Positions 1 through 7,316 of a DNA stretch of 37,375 nucleotides are shown piece by piece. Each line of letters opens with the position of its first letter. The stretch's first letter is position 1. Origin of the DNA: Oscillospiraceae bacterium (GTDB taxonomy: Bacteria; Bacillota; Clostridia; Oscillospirales; UBA929); NCBI GenBank assembly GCA_009777475.1, contig WRLU01000018.1:1-37375 (forward strand), in the 5' to 3' direction. The notes beneath the pieces are model-generated. The model saw nothing but the letters and a program-made list of their open reading frames with translations. It ran no database searches and was not told the origin of the DNA. A program made the position numbers and the translations under genes.

Positions 1-1
1 C

Positions 2-109
2 TTCAAAAAGACGAATACCATAAATGTGCCTGTGTCCCGCATCTTGTTTGCTAATCTTCTCGACTGTTCCAAACTGGGCCGTTTCTTCAGCGAATGGTTA
101 CAAAACTAA
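2..109 (+). CDS. C-terminal 35 codons of an unidentified gene (partial)
   Basis: The window opens inside a reading frame that runs to a TAA at 107-109. It encodes 35 residues ending in GRFFSEWLQN. Composition is protein-like (hydrophobic core with an aromatic, charged tail), and the stop lies just upstream of a good promoter for the next gene, as expected for a real 3' end. The rest of the gene is outside the window. I do not recognise the family, and a chance frame of this length cannot be excluded. Confidence 0.35.
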   Translation, partial: FKKTNTINVPVSRILFANLLDCSKLGRFFSEWLQN

Positions 110-136
110 ATCGCCGTGTGCGTTTGCATTTACCTC

Positions 137-165
137 TTGAAAGGGAAGAGGATATTTGATATACT
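137..165 (+). promoter_or_regulatory. Predicted sigma-A promoter for the methyltransferase gene
   Basis: TTGAAA at 137-142 and TATACT at 160-165 are separated by 17 bp. The predicted transcript start is near 172, which gives a leader of about 40 nt before the TTG at 212. Confidence 0.5.
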
Positions 166-211
166 CAGTACATTCAGGTGTCCGGTGCCGCCTGGGCGTT
201 TATGAATTCAG

Positions 212-988
212 TTGCCGGGGAAATGGCGGTATGATGTGAAAAAGATATATGTACCTATGATTCGTTACGGCGACCGGGAATTCGATGAGGGCTTCATTGG
301 CTGGGGCTTTCAGAATGCCGAGGAGCAGACACATGATGCCCAAGGTATTTTGCGCATTGCCGGGGGTGAAAATCTAAAAATTCTTGACATTGCCTGTGGC
401 TTGGGCGGGTATCATAAAATTTGGATGGATGTCGGTCACTCAATAACCGGAACTGATTTGTCCGAAACGTTTATTCAAATGGCTCAGACAACAAATCCCG
501 GGGCAGTATATCGTGTTGAGGACTTTTATGAGCTTAAAGAAGAGAGCTTATACGACATGGTAACAATGATTGATACCCCTCTTGAGGATGAAGACGTACC
601 TCGCAATGCTTACCGTGCTCTTAAAAATTACGGTATGTTTGTATTTCAGGCTTCCAATCCAAACTACGACCACATCAGGGGAAACTGCCTGGAAAACCGC
701 CGCACCTGGAAGGAATACGATAATCGCACCTTTCTGCTGACCCGCAATGAGTACAATAAAGAGCTGGAGGTCTGGGAATATGAAGAGTGGCGGCTGAACC
801 TTGAAACGGGTGATGTTGTTGTTGAGTATAATTCTTCCCATCATCTCAGCTTTTCCCGGATTGTGGATATACTTATGTCTGTCGGCTTTGTGACTGTTGA
901 CTTTTTAGATACCGATGGGAGACCCTACACGACAAGCCGCAACGAACCGAAAAATTATTTTTGCATAGCACGCAAGGGCAAGGAGTAA
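212..988 (+). CDS. Class I SAM-dependent methyltransferase
   Basis: Encodes about 258 residues. A Rossmann-type SAM site is visible near residues 55-90: motif I reads LDIACGLGGYH, followed by an acidic strand end at GTDLSE and the VEDFYEL segment that usually contacts the adenine. The middle (MVTMIDTPLEDEDVPRNAYRALK) matches the post-motif region of small-molecule methyltransferases. The substrate cannot be inferred. The start is uncertain: TTG 212 is the longest choice, ATG 257 is an in-frame alternative, and neither has a clear Shine-Dalgarno. An in-frame TGA at 203-205 blocks further extension, so slight 5' truncation is possible. The gene has its own promoter, and the AraD-like gene follows after 84 bp with a promoter of its own. 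Confidence 0.8.
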   Translation: MPGKWRYDVKKIYVPMIRYGDREFDEGFIGWGFQNAEEQTHDAQGILRIAGGENLKILDIACGLGGYHKIWMDVGHSITGTDLSETFIQMAQTTNPGAVYRVEDFYELKEESLYDMVTMIDTPLEDEDVPRNAYRALKNYGMFVFQASNPNYDHIRGNCLENRRTWKEYDNRTFLLTRNEYNKELEVWEYEEWRLNLETGDVVVEYNSSHHLSFSRIVDILMSVGFVTVDFLDTDGRPYTTSRNEPKNYFCIARKGKE

Positions 989-1001
989 TGCCTCGCTAAG
1001 G

Positions 1002-1030
1002 TTTACTGCTTTTAATTCTTGTGGTATACT
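1002..1030 (+). promoter_or_regulatory. Predicted promoter for the AraD-like gene
   Basis: TTTACT at 1002-1007 and TATACT at 1025-1030 are 17 bp apart, with TGG just before the -10 (extended -10). It lies in the gap before the gene at 1073. Confidence 0.45.
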
Positions 1031-1072
1031 TCTCAGTATTGCCCGAATAAATAGCAGTGGGGGAGATTTTTA

Positions 1073-1747
1073 ATGCTAAACGATTTGAAAAAAAAGATTT
1101 GCCGTGCCAACAAAATGTTGCAAAAGCGCGAGAACAGATTTACCTGGTGCAGCGTTTCAGGCTTTGACTTATCCATGGGTCTTTTTGTAGTCAAGCCACG
1201 AGGCGTTCCCTATGACGAATTGCAGCCTGAGCTGATGATTGTAATGAGCATGGACGGCAACAAGCTTGAGGGTCGCCTTTCTCCTGCCCGGGACGCAGAA
1301 ACCCACAGGGCTATGTATATGACTTGGGCTATGTCCGGCCTACAGATAGGCGCGATTGTACACACCTGTTCCCCTTGCGCAACAGCCTTTGCCCAAGCAG
1401 GGCTGCCTCTTGCGCCAATCGGGGCTAAGCACGCCGAATATTTCTACGATACTGTTCCGGTAACGCGGTTTTTGACCAAGGAGGAGGTCGAGGGCAATTA
1501 CGAGTATAATTTAGGCGAATTAGCTGCTAAAACCTCTGTTGACCCGCAAAAAACCCCGGCGGTTTTGCTTGCCGGACATGGGGCGGCTGCTTGGGGTACG
1601 AATGTTGATAAAGCCGTCCGACGAGCTCTTGTGCTTGAAGACCTCGCTTACACCTCCTTTATGACACGTAGCCTCAATCCCAACGTGACAGAGCTTGACG
1701 GCTTTCTCCGCGATGCCCGCTATGCCTACAGGCAAGAGCCTATGTAG
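1073..1747 (+). CDS. AraD-like class II aldolase/adducin family protein with altered active site
   Basis: Encodes 224 residues, with a GGGGGAG ribosome site just before the ATG. It aligns from end to end with L-ribulose-5-phosphate 4-epimerase (compare E. coli AraD): FTWCSVSG, VVKPRGV, IVHTCSPCAT, HAEYFYDTVP and GHGAAAWG fall in the expected order. AraD is a zinc enzyme of pentose metabolism. Many of its functional residues are changed here. Counterparts of N28, S44, S74, S75, H97 and D120 read S27, R43, A72, R73, C99 and E122, and the C-terminal catalytic Tyr region is absent. D76, H95, H171 and K42 are kept. Epimerase activity is therefore doubtful, and an altered aldolase, a different ligand or a non-enzymatic role are all possible. 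No other pentose gene is nearby. Confidence 0.8.
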   Translation: MLNDLKKKICRANKMLQKRENRFTWCSVSGFDLSMGLFVVKPRGVPYDELQPELMIVMSMDGNKLEGRLSPARDAETHRAMYMTWAMSGLQIGAIVHTCSPCATAFAQAGLPLAPIGAKHAEYFYDTVPVTRFLTKEEVEGNYEYNLGELAAKTSVDPQKTPAVLLAGHGAAAWGTNVDKAVRRALVLEDLAYTSFMTRSLNPNVTELDGFLRDARYAYRQEPM

Positions 1748-1806
1748 GGTGCACCGGCAAAATGCCGGCACACCCCGGGTCGGCAACAGCCGGATGGGCT
1801 GGGTTT

Positions 1807-1977
1807 TTAGGAAAAGTTCCCGGTAATGTTATGAGCGGCATCCCCTATGCTTCTGACAACCCTCCCGGCACGTGAACGCATAAAGCGTCTCTTATCGATG
1901 GGCATGACAGCGGCAGTGATTGCCGCTCCCGCGACAAGTCCTACGCCGACACCTTTTAGCAGCGTGGTTGTTTTCAA
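1807..1977 (-). CDS. YtxH-like small membrane-anchored protein, 56 aa
   Basis: A minus-strand gene starting with TTG at 1977, eight bases after a perfect GAGGAGG (complement of 1986-1992). It encodes MKTTTLLKGVGVGLVAGAAI and continues to a TAA at 1807-1809. Residues 5-25 form one glycine/alanine-rich hydrophobic segment, and a basic tail (DKRRFMRSRAGR) follows. This is the layout of the short YtxH-type envelope proteins common in Clostridia, whose function is not established. It is divergent from the DUF1015 gene, and the two share the 81-bp gap. The family call rests on layout and composition, not on a database match. Confidence 0.65.
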   Translation of the reverse strand: MKTTTLLKGVGVGLVAGAAITAAVMPIDKRRFMRSRAGRVVRSIGDAAHNITGNFS

Positions 1978-2058
1978 TTGAAAAACCTCCTCATCTTTTT
2001 TGATTCTTCGCCTGCTTATAGTATGTGCCGGATATTATTTGAATTTGTGAGGTAAGTT

Positions 2059-3252
2059 ATGGCTATTATTAAACCATTCGCTGCGTTGCGGTACGATTTC
2101 CAAAAAGCAGGAAAACCTGAAGATGTTTGCTGCCCGCCATACGATATTATACCAGATCATGGCGAGTACACTAAAAAAAGCAAGTATAATGCCATCAGGC
2201 TTGAGGGCGGCGAACGGCTAGAAACGCCTGACCCATATCAAGATGCTTCAGAGCTTGTAAAGAGGTGGACGGACTCGGGCATTTTGTACAGAGAAAGGAT
2301 GCCGGCGTTTTATTTGTATGAGGCATCCTTCCCTTCCAAATTCGGAGGAAGGCAAACTCTTAAAGGCTTTACCGCCCATGTGGAGCTTCGCCCATTTTCC
2401 GAGGGGGTTGTTCTTCCTCATGAAAATACCCTCTCTGGGCCTAAGGCCGACAGAGAGAAGCTGATGAGGGCAACAGGATGCCACTTCAGCCCGATTTACA
2501 GCCTTTATGACGATGAAAACGGTGATATTGCCGCACTTTTGGAAGCCGCCGCACAAGCTGGAACACCTGACCATGATTTTACGGACAATGAAGGTGTGAG
2601 GCATACCATGCGCACCGTTTTTGACCCCGGTTTTTGCCAAAAGATTTCGGGGTTATTTGACGGAAAACCCCTGTTTATTGCCGATGGGCATCACAGGTAT
2701 GAGACCTCTGTTGGCTTGTATCAGGATGACCCAGATTCTGTCTCACCCTATGTTATGATGTTTTTGGCTGACATGAACCGTCCTGGGCTTGAGGTATACG
2801 CCACACACCGCATTGTTAAAAACATCGCCGGTTATGATGATATTGCAATGAAAGGGAGGCTTGGCGAACGGTTTGACTTTGAGAACACCGCTGAGCCTAA
2901 AGCCGGTGAGCCGGTATGGGTTACATCGTCCGGCTGTCTTCGGGTGAGGCCCAAAGATGGGGCATGGACAGGTCTGGACGTTACTTTGTTGCATGACGGC
3001 ATTTTGGAACCCTTTTTCGGAATCGGGGCAGAGAGCATGGCAAGGCAACAAAACCTTGCCTATACCCGGGATGACAGTGAAGCAATTAATCTAGTACGCA
3101 CAGGGCAAGCTGACTGCGCTTTCTTGATTGCCCCCACGCAGGTATCACAAATCCGTGAAACTGTTCTTGAAGGCAAAAAGATGCCACAAAAATCCACATA
3201 TTTTTACCCGAAAATCATCACCGGGCTGTTTATGAATAATTTCCGCAACTGA
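2059..3252 (+). CDS. DUF1015 family protein (COG4198)
   Basis: Encodes 397 residues from ATG 2059, preceded by GAGGTAAG. The family is recognised from the start MAIIKPFAALRY, the CCPPYDII segment, the PHENTLSGPKADR block and the ADGHHRYETS signature. DUF1015 proteins are widespread in Clostridia and archaea. Some distant archaeal relatives are reported as free-serine kinases, and the conserved His/Asp/Glu block fits a phosphotransfer-type site, but that role is not shown for this branch. No serine-biosynthesis gene adjoins it here; it precedes rplI-dnaB by 75 bp and may be cotranscribed with them. The length is normal for the family. Confidence 0.85.
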   Translation: MAIIKPFAALRYDFQKAGKPEDVCCPPYDIIPDHGEYTKKSKYNAIRLEGGERLETPDPYQDASELVKRWTDSGILYRERMPAFYLYEASFPSKFGGRQTLKGFTAHVELRPFSEGVVLPHENTLSGPKADREKLMRATGCHFSPIYSLYDDENGDIAALLEAAAQAGTPDHDFTDNEGVRHTMRTVFDPGFCQKISGLFDGKPLFIADGHHRYETSVGLYQDDPDSVSPYVMMFLADMNRPGLEVYATHRIVKNIAGYDDIAMKGRLGERFDFENTAEPKAGEPVWVTSSGCLRVRPKDGAWTGLDVTLLHDGILEPFFGIGAESMARQQNLAYTRDDSEAINLVRTGQADCAFLIAPTQVSQIRETVLEGKKMPQKSTYFYPKIITGLFMNNFRN

Positions 3253-3327
3253 CTAAAAACGATGTTAAAAGGCTGATGAGAAGAATATCATTAACAAGTA
3301 AATACTGCTATGCAAGGAGAGTTCACT

Positions 3328-3777
3328 ATGAAGGTAATTTTATTAAGGGATGTTAAGGGGCAGGGACAGGAGGGTGATTTGGTTAACGTATCTGACGGAT
3401 ACGCCCGCAATTACCTGTTTCCCAGAAGGCTAGCGGGAGAGGCTACCCCTGATGCCTTGAAGCTTCATGCGCAAAAGGAGAAGGCTAGGGCAATCCAAAT
3501 TGAAAAAGAAAAAGCAGAGGCATTGTCATTGGCGGAAAAGCTTAAAGCCTGTAAAGTCAACGTGTTAGTCAAGGCCGGTCCGGGCGGGAGGTTGTTTGGT
3601 TCAATTACTAATGCGGAGGTCGCCGAGAGCTTAAACGCACAGTTTGGGATTTCTATAGACAAGCACAACGTAATCCTTGACAGTCCGGTTAAGCAGTGCG
3701 GAGAATATCAAGCCAAAGCCAAATTAGGTCACGGCGTAAGTGCCGAAATTCAAATAACAGTAACGAGCGAGCAGTAA
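3328..3777 (+). CDS. rplI: 50S ribosomal protein bL9
   Basis: Encodes 149 residues. ATG 3328 is chosen over an upstream in-frame ATG at 3310 because AAGGAGA at 3314-3320 sits correctly for 3328. The start [14 protein letters not shown] and the segment [16 protein letters not shown] are the diagnostic N-terminal rRNA-binding domain. A long charged alpha-helix (roughly residues 40-75) joins it to the C-terminal domain, which contains the GGRLFGSIT segment. bL9 binds 23S rRNA near the L1 stalk and helps keep the reading frame. The rplI-dnaB order is a conserved Firmicutes arrangement. Confidence 0.97.
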   Translation: MKVILLRDVKGQGQEGDLVNVSDGYARNYLFPRRLAGEATPDALKLHAQKEKARAIQIEKEKAEALSLAEKLKACKVNVLVKAGPGGRLFGSITNAEVAESLNAQFGISIDKHNVILDSPVKQCGEYQAKAKLGHGVSAEIQITVTSEQ

Positions 3778-3842
3778 CCCGAATCCATATCCATACCTTA
3801 ACAGCTAACTGTTAGTTGCTAGTTTAAAATGGGGTGTTGCTT

Positions 3843-5168
3843 TTGGATGAGCTACGAAAAATCCCACGCAATATAGAGGCCGAACAGGCTGTTATAGGTG
3901 CCATGTTGATTGATTCCCGGTGTATTCCCGAGGTAATCGAGCATTTGTCGCGTGATGATTTCTATGAGCCGGTTCATCAAGAGATATTTGACACGCTTTA
4001 TACTATGTTTGCCGCCGATGCTGCCTTTGACCCTGTAATTGTGCTGGGTGAGATGCAAAAGCGGGGGGTTTATAATGAAAAATCCAGCGAATATATCAAC
4101 AGGCTTTTGGATATAACCCCAACTGCCGCCCATGCAGGGCATTATGCTAAGGTAGTGTCTGAGCAGGCTGTTTTGCGCCGTCTTGACGAGGCAGCAGGGG
4201 AAATTTCAAATGCAGCCAGGGAACCCGGGGCAGATTCATCAATTACCCTTGACTTGGCAGAGCAGTCGATTTACGGCATACGCAAGGGCAAGATTTCACT
4301 GTACCCTATTACGGAGGTTTTGCAGGATGTCTATCGGCATATGCAGGAGCTTGCCGAGGCAGGCGGAAAACTCCCGGGCTTACCTAGCGGTATTTCGGAA
4401 TTAGATAATGCTATAGGCGGGTTAATAAATTCTAATTTTATACTAATTGCCTCGCGGCCCGGCATGGGAAAGACCAGCTTTGCATTGGGCATTGGTTTGA
4501 ATGCCGCAAAAGCTACCGGGAAATCAGTTGCTTTTTTCTCTTTGGAAATGTCGCGGGATCAGCTTGTTACCCGGCTGTTGTCGGCGAGTGCGCGGATAGA
4601 TTCGCAAAAGCTTATGAGGGGGAGCTTATCTGCCGGAGAATGGGAGGACTTGGGCGAATCCGCTGGTGAACTTTCTCAAATACCGTATTTATTTGACGAT
4701 AACCCCTCCATTTCTGTGGGTGAGATGAAGGCAAAATGCCGCCGTATTTCCGACTTGGGCCTAATTATTATCGACTATTTGCAGCTCATGCAGGGAATGC
4801 CGGGAAAGAGGTATGACAACCGTACGGGCGAGGTGGGCGAAATTTCCCGATCATTAAAAATTATGGCTAAGGACTTAGGTGTTCCGGTGGTCTGTCTAAG
4901 CCAGCTCTCCCGCGAAAATGAAAAGAGAGGCGACAAGCGTCCTATGCTCTCTGATTTGCGCGAATCCGGTGCTATTGAGCAGGATGCCGATGTTGTTATG
5001 TTTCTATACCGTGATGAGTACTACAATCCCGAGGACACCGAAAAACCAGGCATTGCAGAATGTATCATTGCTAAAAACCGACACGGAAAAACCGGGACGC
5101 TAGAGCTTGCCTGGGCAGGCGAATATACCACTTTTTCTGCAGTTGACAGGGTGCATTATGAATATTAG
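3843..5168 (+). CDS. dnaB: Replicative DNA helicase DnaB
   Basis: Encodes about 441 residues. The start PRNIEAEQAVIGAMLID is the N-terminal hexamerisation domain. The RecA-type core has Walker A ASRPGMGKTS near residue 210, the FFSLEMS motif, Walker B LIIIDYLQLM, and the SQLSRENEKRGDKRP and DLRESGAIEQDADVV motifs. DnaB unwinds DNA at the fork as a hexamer in the cytoplasm. Start choice: TTG 3843 lies eight bases after GGGG at 3831-3834. GTG 3834 and TTG 3837 are in frame but lie on or beside that site. The stop overlaps the tilS start codon region, so translation is probably coupled. Confidence 0.97.
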   Translation: MDELRKIPRNIEAEQAVIGAMLIDSRCIPEVIEHLSRDDFYEPVHQEIFDTLYTMFAADAAFDPVIVLGEMQKRGVYNEKSSEYINRLLDITPTAAHAGHYAKVVSEQAVLRRLDEAAGEISNAAREPGADSSITLDLAEQSIYGIRKGKISLYPITEVLQDVYRHMQELAEAGGKLPGLPSGISELDNAIGGLINSNFILIASRPGMGKTSFALGIGLNAAKATGKSVAFFSLEMSRDQLVTRLLSASARIDSQKLMRGSLSAGEWEDLGESAGELSQIPYLFDDNPSISVGEMKAKCRRISDLGLIIIDYLQLMQGMPGKRYDNRTGEVGEISRSLKIMAKDLGVPVVCLSQLSRENEKRGDKRPMLSDLRESGAIEQDADVVMFLYRDEYYNPEDTEKPGIAECIIAKNRHGKTGTLELAWAGEYTTFSAVDRVHYEY

Positions 5169-6114
5169 GCTACCGCACCCCCCTCCTTCCAGGATTTTAT
5201 GCGCGCTGTCAGGCGGGGCAGACTCAATGTCATTGCTTCACTGTCTTATGTCAGCACGCAAAAAGGGCTATGCCGTGATCTGTGCCCATCTCAACCACCA
5301 ATTGCGCGAATCTGCCGCGAAAGACCAGGCTCATGCAGAAAAAATCTGCACTCTGTGGGGTGTACCCCTTATTGTAAGCAGGGCGGATTTGAGCGATCAA
5401 TCCGGGCAGAGTGTTGAAATGGCTGCAAGGCAGGCACGGTACGCTTTTTTGGAGCAGGCAGCCAGGGAAACAGGGTCGGACTGTGTTGCCATGGCCCACA
5501 ACGCTGACGACAACACAGAAACAGTTCTCCTCAACCTTATACGCGGCACCGGGTTGGCGGGGCTGTGCGGCATTCCCTACTCCCGCGGAAGGATTATCCG
5601 CCCTGTTCTGCATATAGGGCGCGAGGAGATAATGGCGTATATCAGCGAGCATAACATACCCTATGTAGAGGACGAGAGCAATTCAGACACTGCTTACCGG
5701 CGCAATGCACTGAGGCATGAGGTTATACCTATTTTGAAGGGAATGAATCCGGCTCTGAATCGTGCCATAACTAAAATGACTGCTCATTTGCGCCAAGACG
5801 AGGATGCCCTGAATGATCAGGCAACCAGGCTTGCAAATGAGCTTTCGAGGCAAAACGAAAACGGCTCAATCGCTTTTCCGGCGGAAAAGCTTCTGTCGGT
5901 ACCGAGTGCTGTAGCATTCCGTATTCTGCGCCTCCTGGCGGCACGAGCATCGGCAAATGGCCTGGAGACAGTGCATATAGAAGCCCTTTTGTCCCTTTGC
6001 GCAAAAGGGCAGAATGGGAAAATCACCGAATTGCCCGGCGGGATTGCCATCAAAAGGAACGCCCATGACCTGGTTTTCAGATACCCAGGCACAGACCCTT
6101 CCGCGCCGCTCTAA
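5158..6114 (+). CDS. tilS: tRNA(Ile)-lysidine synthase TilS (short form)
   Basis: Encodes 318 residues. TilS adds lysine to C34 of tRNA-Ile(CAU) so that it reads AUA. The N-type ATP-pyrophosphatase loop SGGADS is at about residues 16-21, followed by CAHLNHQLRESA and the family signature AHNADDNTETVLLNLIRGTG. The LRHEVIP region closes the catalytic domain, and a helical domain follows. The protein is clearly shorter than the roughly 430-470-residue type and appears to lack the separate C-terminal TilS_C domain; short forms are known. ATG 5158 lies inside the last codons of dnaB (dnaB stop at 5166-5168), which implies coupling. Confidence 0.93.
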   Translation: MNIRLPHPPPSRILCALSGGADSMSLLHCLMSARKKGYAVICAHLNHQLRESAAKDQAHAEKICTLWGVPLIVSRADLSDQSGQSVEMAARQARYAFLEQAARETGSDCVAMAHNADDNTETVLLNLIRGTGLAGLCGIPYSRGRIIRPVLHIGREEIMAYISEHNIPYVEDESNSDTAYRRNALRHEVIPILKGMNPALNRAITKMTAHLRQDEDALNDQATRLANELSRQNENGSIAFPAEKLLSVPSAVAFRILRLLAARASANGLETVHIEALLSLCAKGQNGKITELPGGIAIKRNAHDLVFRYPGTDPSAPL

Positions 6115-6130
6115 TATTTACAATCCCCTC

Positions 6131-6327
6131 CACGGCCACCGCATTTACTTTTTTCAAAGTATCCCCCTGCACATATCAAACCGTAACCCTTTTGTAAAAA
6201 CATAAAACCCATAAAAAACTTTTGCTCTTTTTTGGCGAAAAGCCTGCAAAAACTCGCCGGATGGGATTCAAGTTTCTTAGAGCGTGTCGTGTTTGCCGGA
6301 TGAAAAAAAGTAAATGCGGTGACCGTG
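6131..6327. repeat. 197-bp segment bounded by 24-bp near-perfect inverted repeats
   Basis: The left arm 6131-6154 (begins CACGGCCACCGCATTTACTT) is the reverse complement of the right arm 6304-6327 with one mismatch. The A/T run in the right arm is one base longer than in the left. About 149 bp lie between the arms, contain no convincing gene, and include CTTTTGCTC and GGCGAAAAGCC tracts. The size and ends fit a miniature inverted-repeat element, but no target duplication is obvious. The right arm ends 18 bp before the rpsT -35 box. Confidence 0.6.
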
Positions 6328-6345
6328 AAGGACCGTGAATTACAC

Positions 6346-6374
6346 TTGCATTTAATTTTTTTATGTGCTATAAT
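6346..6374 (+). promoter_or_regulatory. rpsT promoter
   Basis: TTGCAT at 6346-6351, a 17-bp spacer, and TATAAT at 6369-6374 preceded by TGC (extended -10). The predicted start is near 6381, about 67 nt before the rpsT start codon. Confidence 0.75.
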
Positions 6375-6388
6375 GCCTTCCGGCGGGG

Positions 6389-6428
6389 ATTTCTATTTGC
6401 TTTTAGCAAATCTTGACGTGATAGAAAT
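6389..6428 (+). promoter_or_regulatory. Two-stem leader structure before rpsT
   Basis: ATTTCTAT (6389-6396) pairs with ATAGAAAT (6421-6428). Inside it, ATTTGC (6395-6400) pairs with GCAAAT (6406-6411), competing for two bases. The outer stem ends directly before the AAAAGGAGGTG ribosome site of rpsT, so folding could affect initiation, for example in ribosomal-protein feedback. The pairing is seen directly; the regulatory role is inference. Confidence 0.4.
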
Positions 6429-6447
6429 TGAAAAGGAGGTGAATTAC

Positions 6448-6702
6448 TTGCCTAATATAAAATCAGCAAAAAAGCGTGTCTCGGTTATCGCCAGTAAATC
6501 GGAAAAAAACCGGATGACCAAGTCGAGGCTGAAAACAGCAATTAAAGCGGCGGATGTGCTTATAGCCGAAGGGGACAAAAAAGCGGCGATCCTGGCATTT
6601 GGCTCGGCGCAGAAAATGATCGATCAGGCCTCGGCCAAAGGCCTGCTTCACAGGAACGCGGCGGCACGGCGTAAAAGCCGCCTGGCAAAAGCTATAAAAT
6701 GA
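6448..6702 (+). CDS. rpsT: 30S ribosomal protein bS20
   Basis: Encodes 84 residues from TTG 6448, seven bases after AAAAGGAGGTG. This start gives the canonical MPNIKSAKKRV; a longer in-frame extension upstream would run back through the leader and promoter and is rejected. The small, Lys/Arg/Ala-rich three-helix protein has the family's KNRMTKSRLKTAIK and the ending KGLLHRNAAARRKSRLAKAIK region. bS20 binds 16S rRNA early in 30S assembly. The gene stands alone with its own promoter, a structured leader and two downstream hairpins. Confidence 0.97.
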   Translation: MPNIKSAKKRVSVIASKSEKNRMTKSRLKTAIKAADVLIAEGDKKAAILAFGSAQKMIDQASAKGLLHRNAAARRKSRLAKAIK

Positions 6703-6722
6703 TCCCTGTTAGCCGTCAGCGT

Positions 6723-6748
6723 CCGGCAATCCTCGTGAGGATTGCCGG
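6723..6748 (+). terminator. rpsT terminator hairpin
   Basis: An 11-bp perfect stem (6723-6733 with 6738-6748) has a 4-nt loop and is followed by GGTTTCG. The U tract is short, so termination may be partial. Confidence 0.6.
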
Positions 6749-6764
6749 GGTTTCGTACCCTAAT

Positions 6765-6786
6765 GGGCAACCTCCCTGGGTTGCCC
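6765..6786 (+). terminator. Second hairpin between rpsT and nrdR
   Basis: An 8-bp stem (6765-6772 with 6779-6786) is followed by CGGTTTTAG. It lies 16 bp after the first hairpin and may act as a tandem terminator or set read-through into nrdR. Confidence 0.45.
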
Positions 6787-6811
6787 CGGTTTTAGTTGGG
6801 AGGAATTTGCA

Positions 6812-7270
6812 ATGAAATGTCCGTTTTGCAGTGATTTAGACAGTAAGGTGGTAGATTCACGCCCTGCTGAAGAGGATGCCAGTGTTCGCAGGAGGCGAGA
6901 GTGCCTTAAATGCACTAGACGGTTTACCACCTATGAAACTGTTGAGAGCTTGCCCTTGATTGTTATCAAGAAAGACGGTACCCGCCAGTCTTTTTGCCGT
7001 GATAAGCTACTTAGCAGCATGATACGCGCCTGTGACAAACGCTCGGTTACGCTCTCTCAGCTTGAGGCAGTCGCTACTGATATTGAGCAGAACATACTCA
7101 ACAGCTTGGAGCGGGAAATCTCCTACTCTAAGCTTGGCGATTTGGTCATGGCATCATTGCGAAAAATTGACGAGGTTGCCTATGTACGTTTTGCATCTGT
7201 GTACCGTCAGTTCACCGATGTTTCGACATTTTTAACAGAAGTTAACAAAATTTTGGTCGAGAAAAAATAG
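6812..7270 (+). CDS. nrdR: Transcriptional repressor NrdR
   Basis: Encodes 152 residues, the usual length, with a GGGAGG ribosome site. The N-terminal zinc ribbon has two CxxC pairs (CPFC and CLKC) with RRRREC and RRFTTYE between and after them. An ATP-cone domain follows (VIKKDGTRQSF through the Tyr/Phe-rich C-terminus). NrdR senses dATP/ATP and represses ribonucleotide reductase operons. No nrd gene is in this window, so its targets lie elsewhere. The 46-bp gap to paaK does not suggest a functional link. Confidence 0.97.
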   Translation: MKCPFCSDLDSKVVDSRPAEEDASVRRRRECLKCTRRFTTYETVESLPLIVIKKDGTRQSFCRDKLLSSMIRACDKRSVTLSQLEAVATDIEQNILNSLEREISYSKLGDLVMASLRKIDEVAYVRFASVYRQFTDVSTFLTEVNKILVEKK

Positions 7271-7316
7271 CTCTGCTCTGAGCAGCAGTATTTATTCATG
7301 CGGGAGGCGAATAAGC

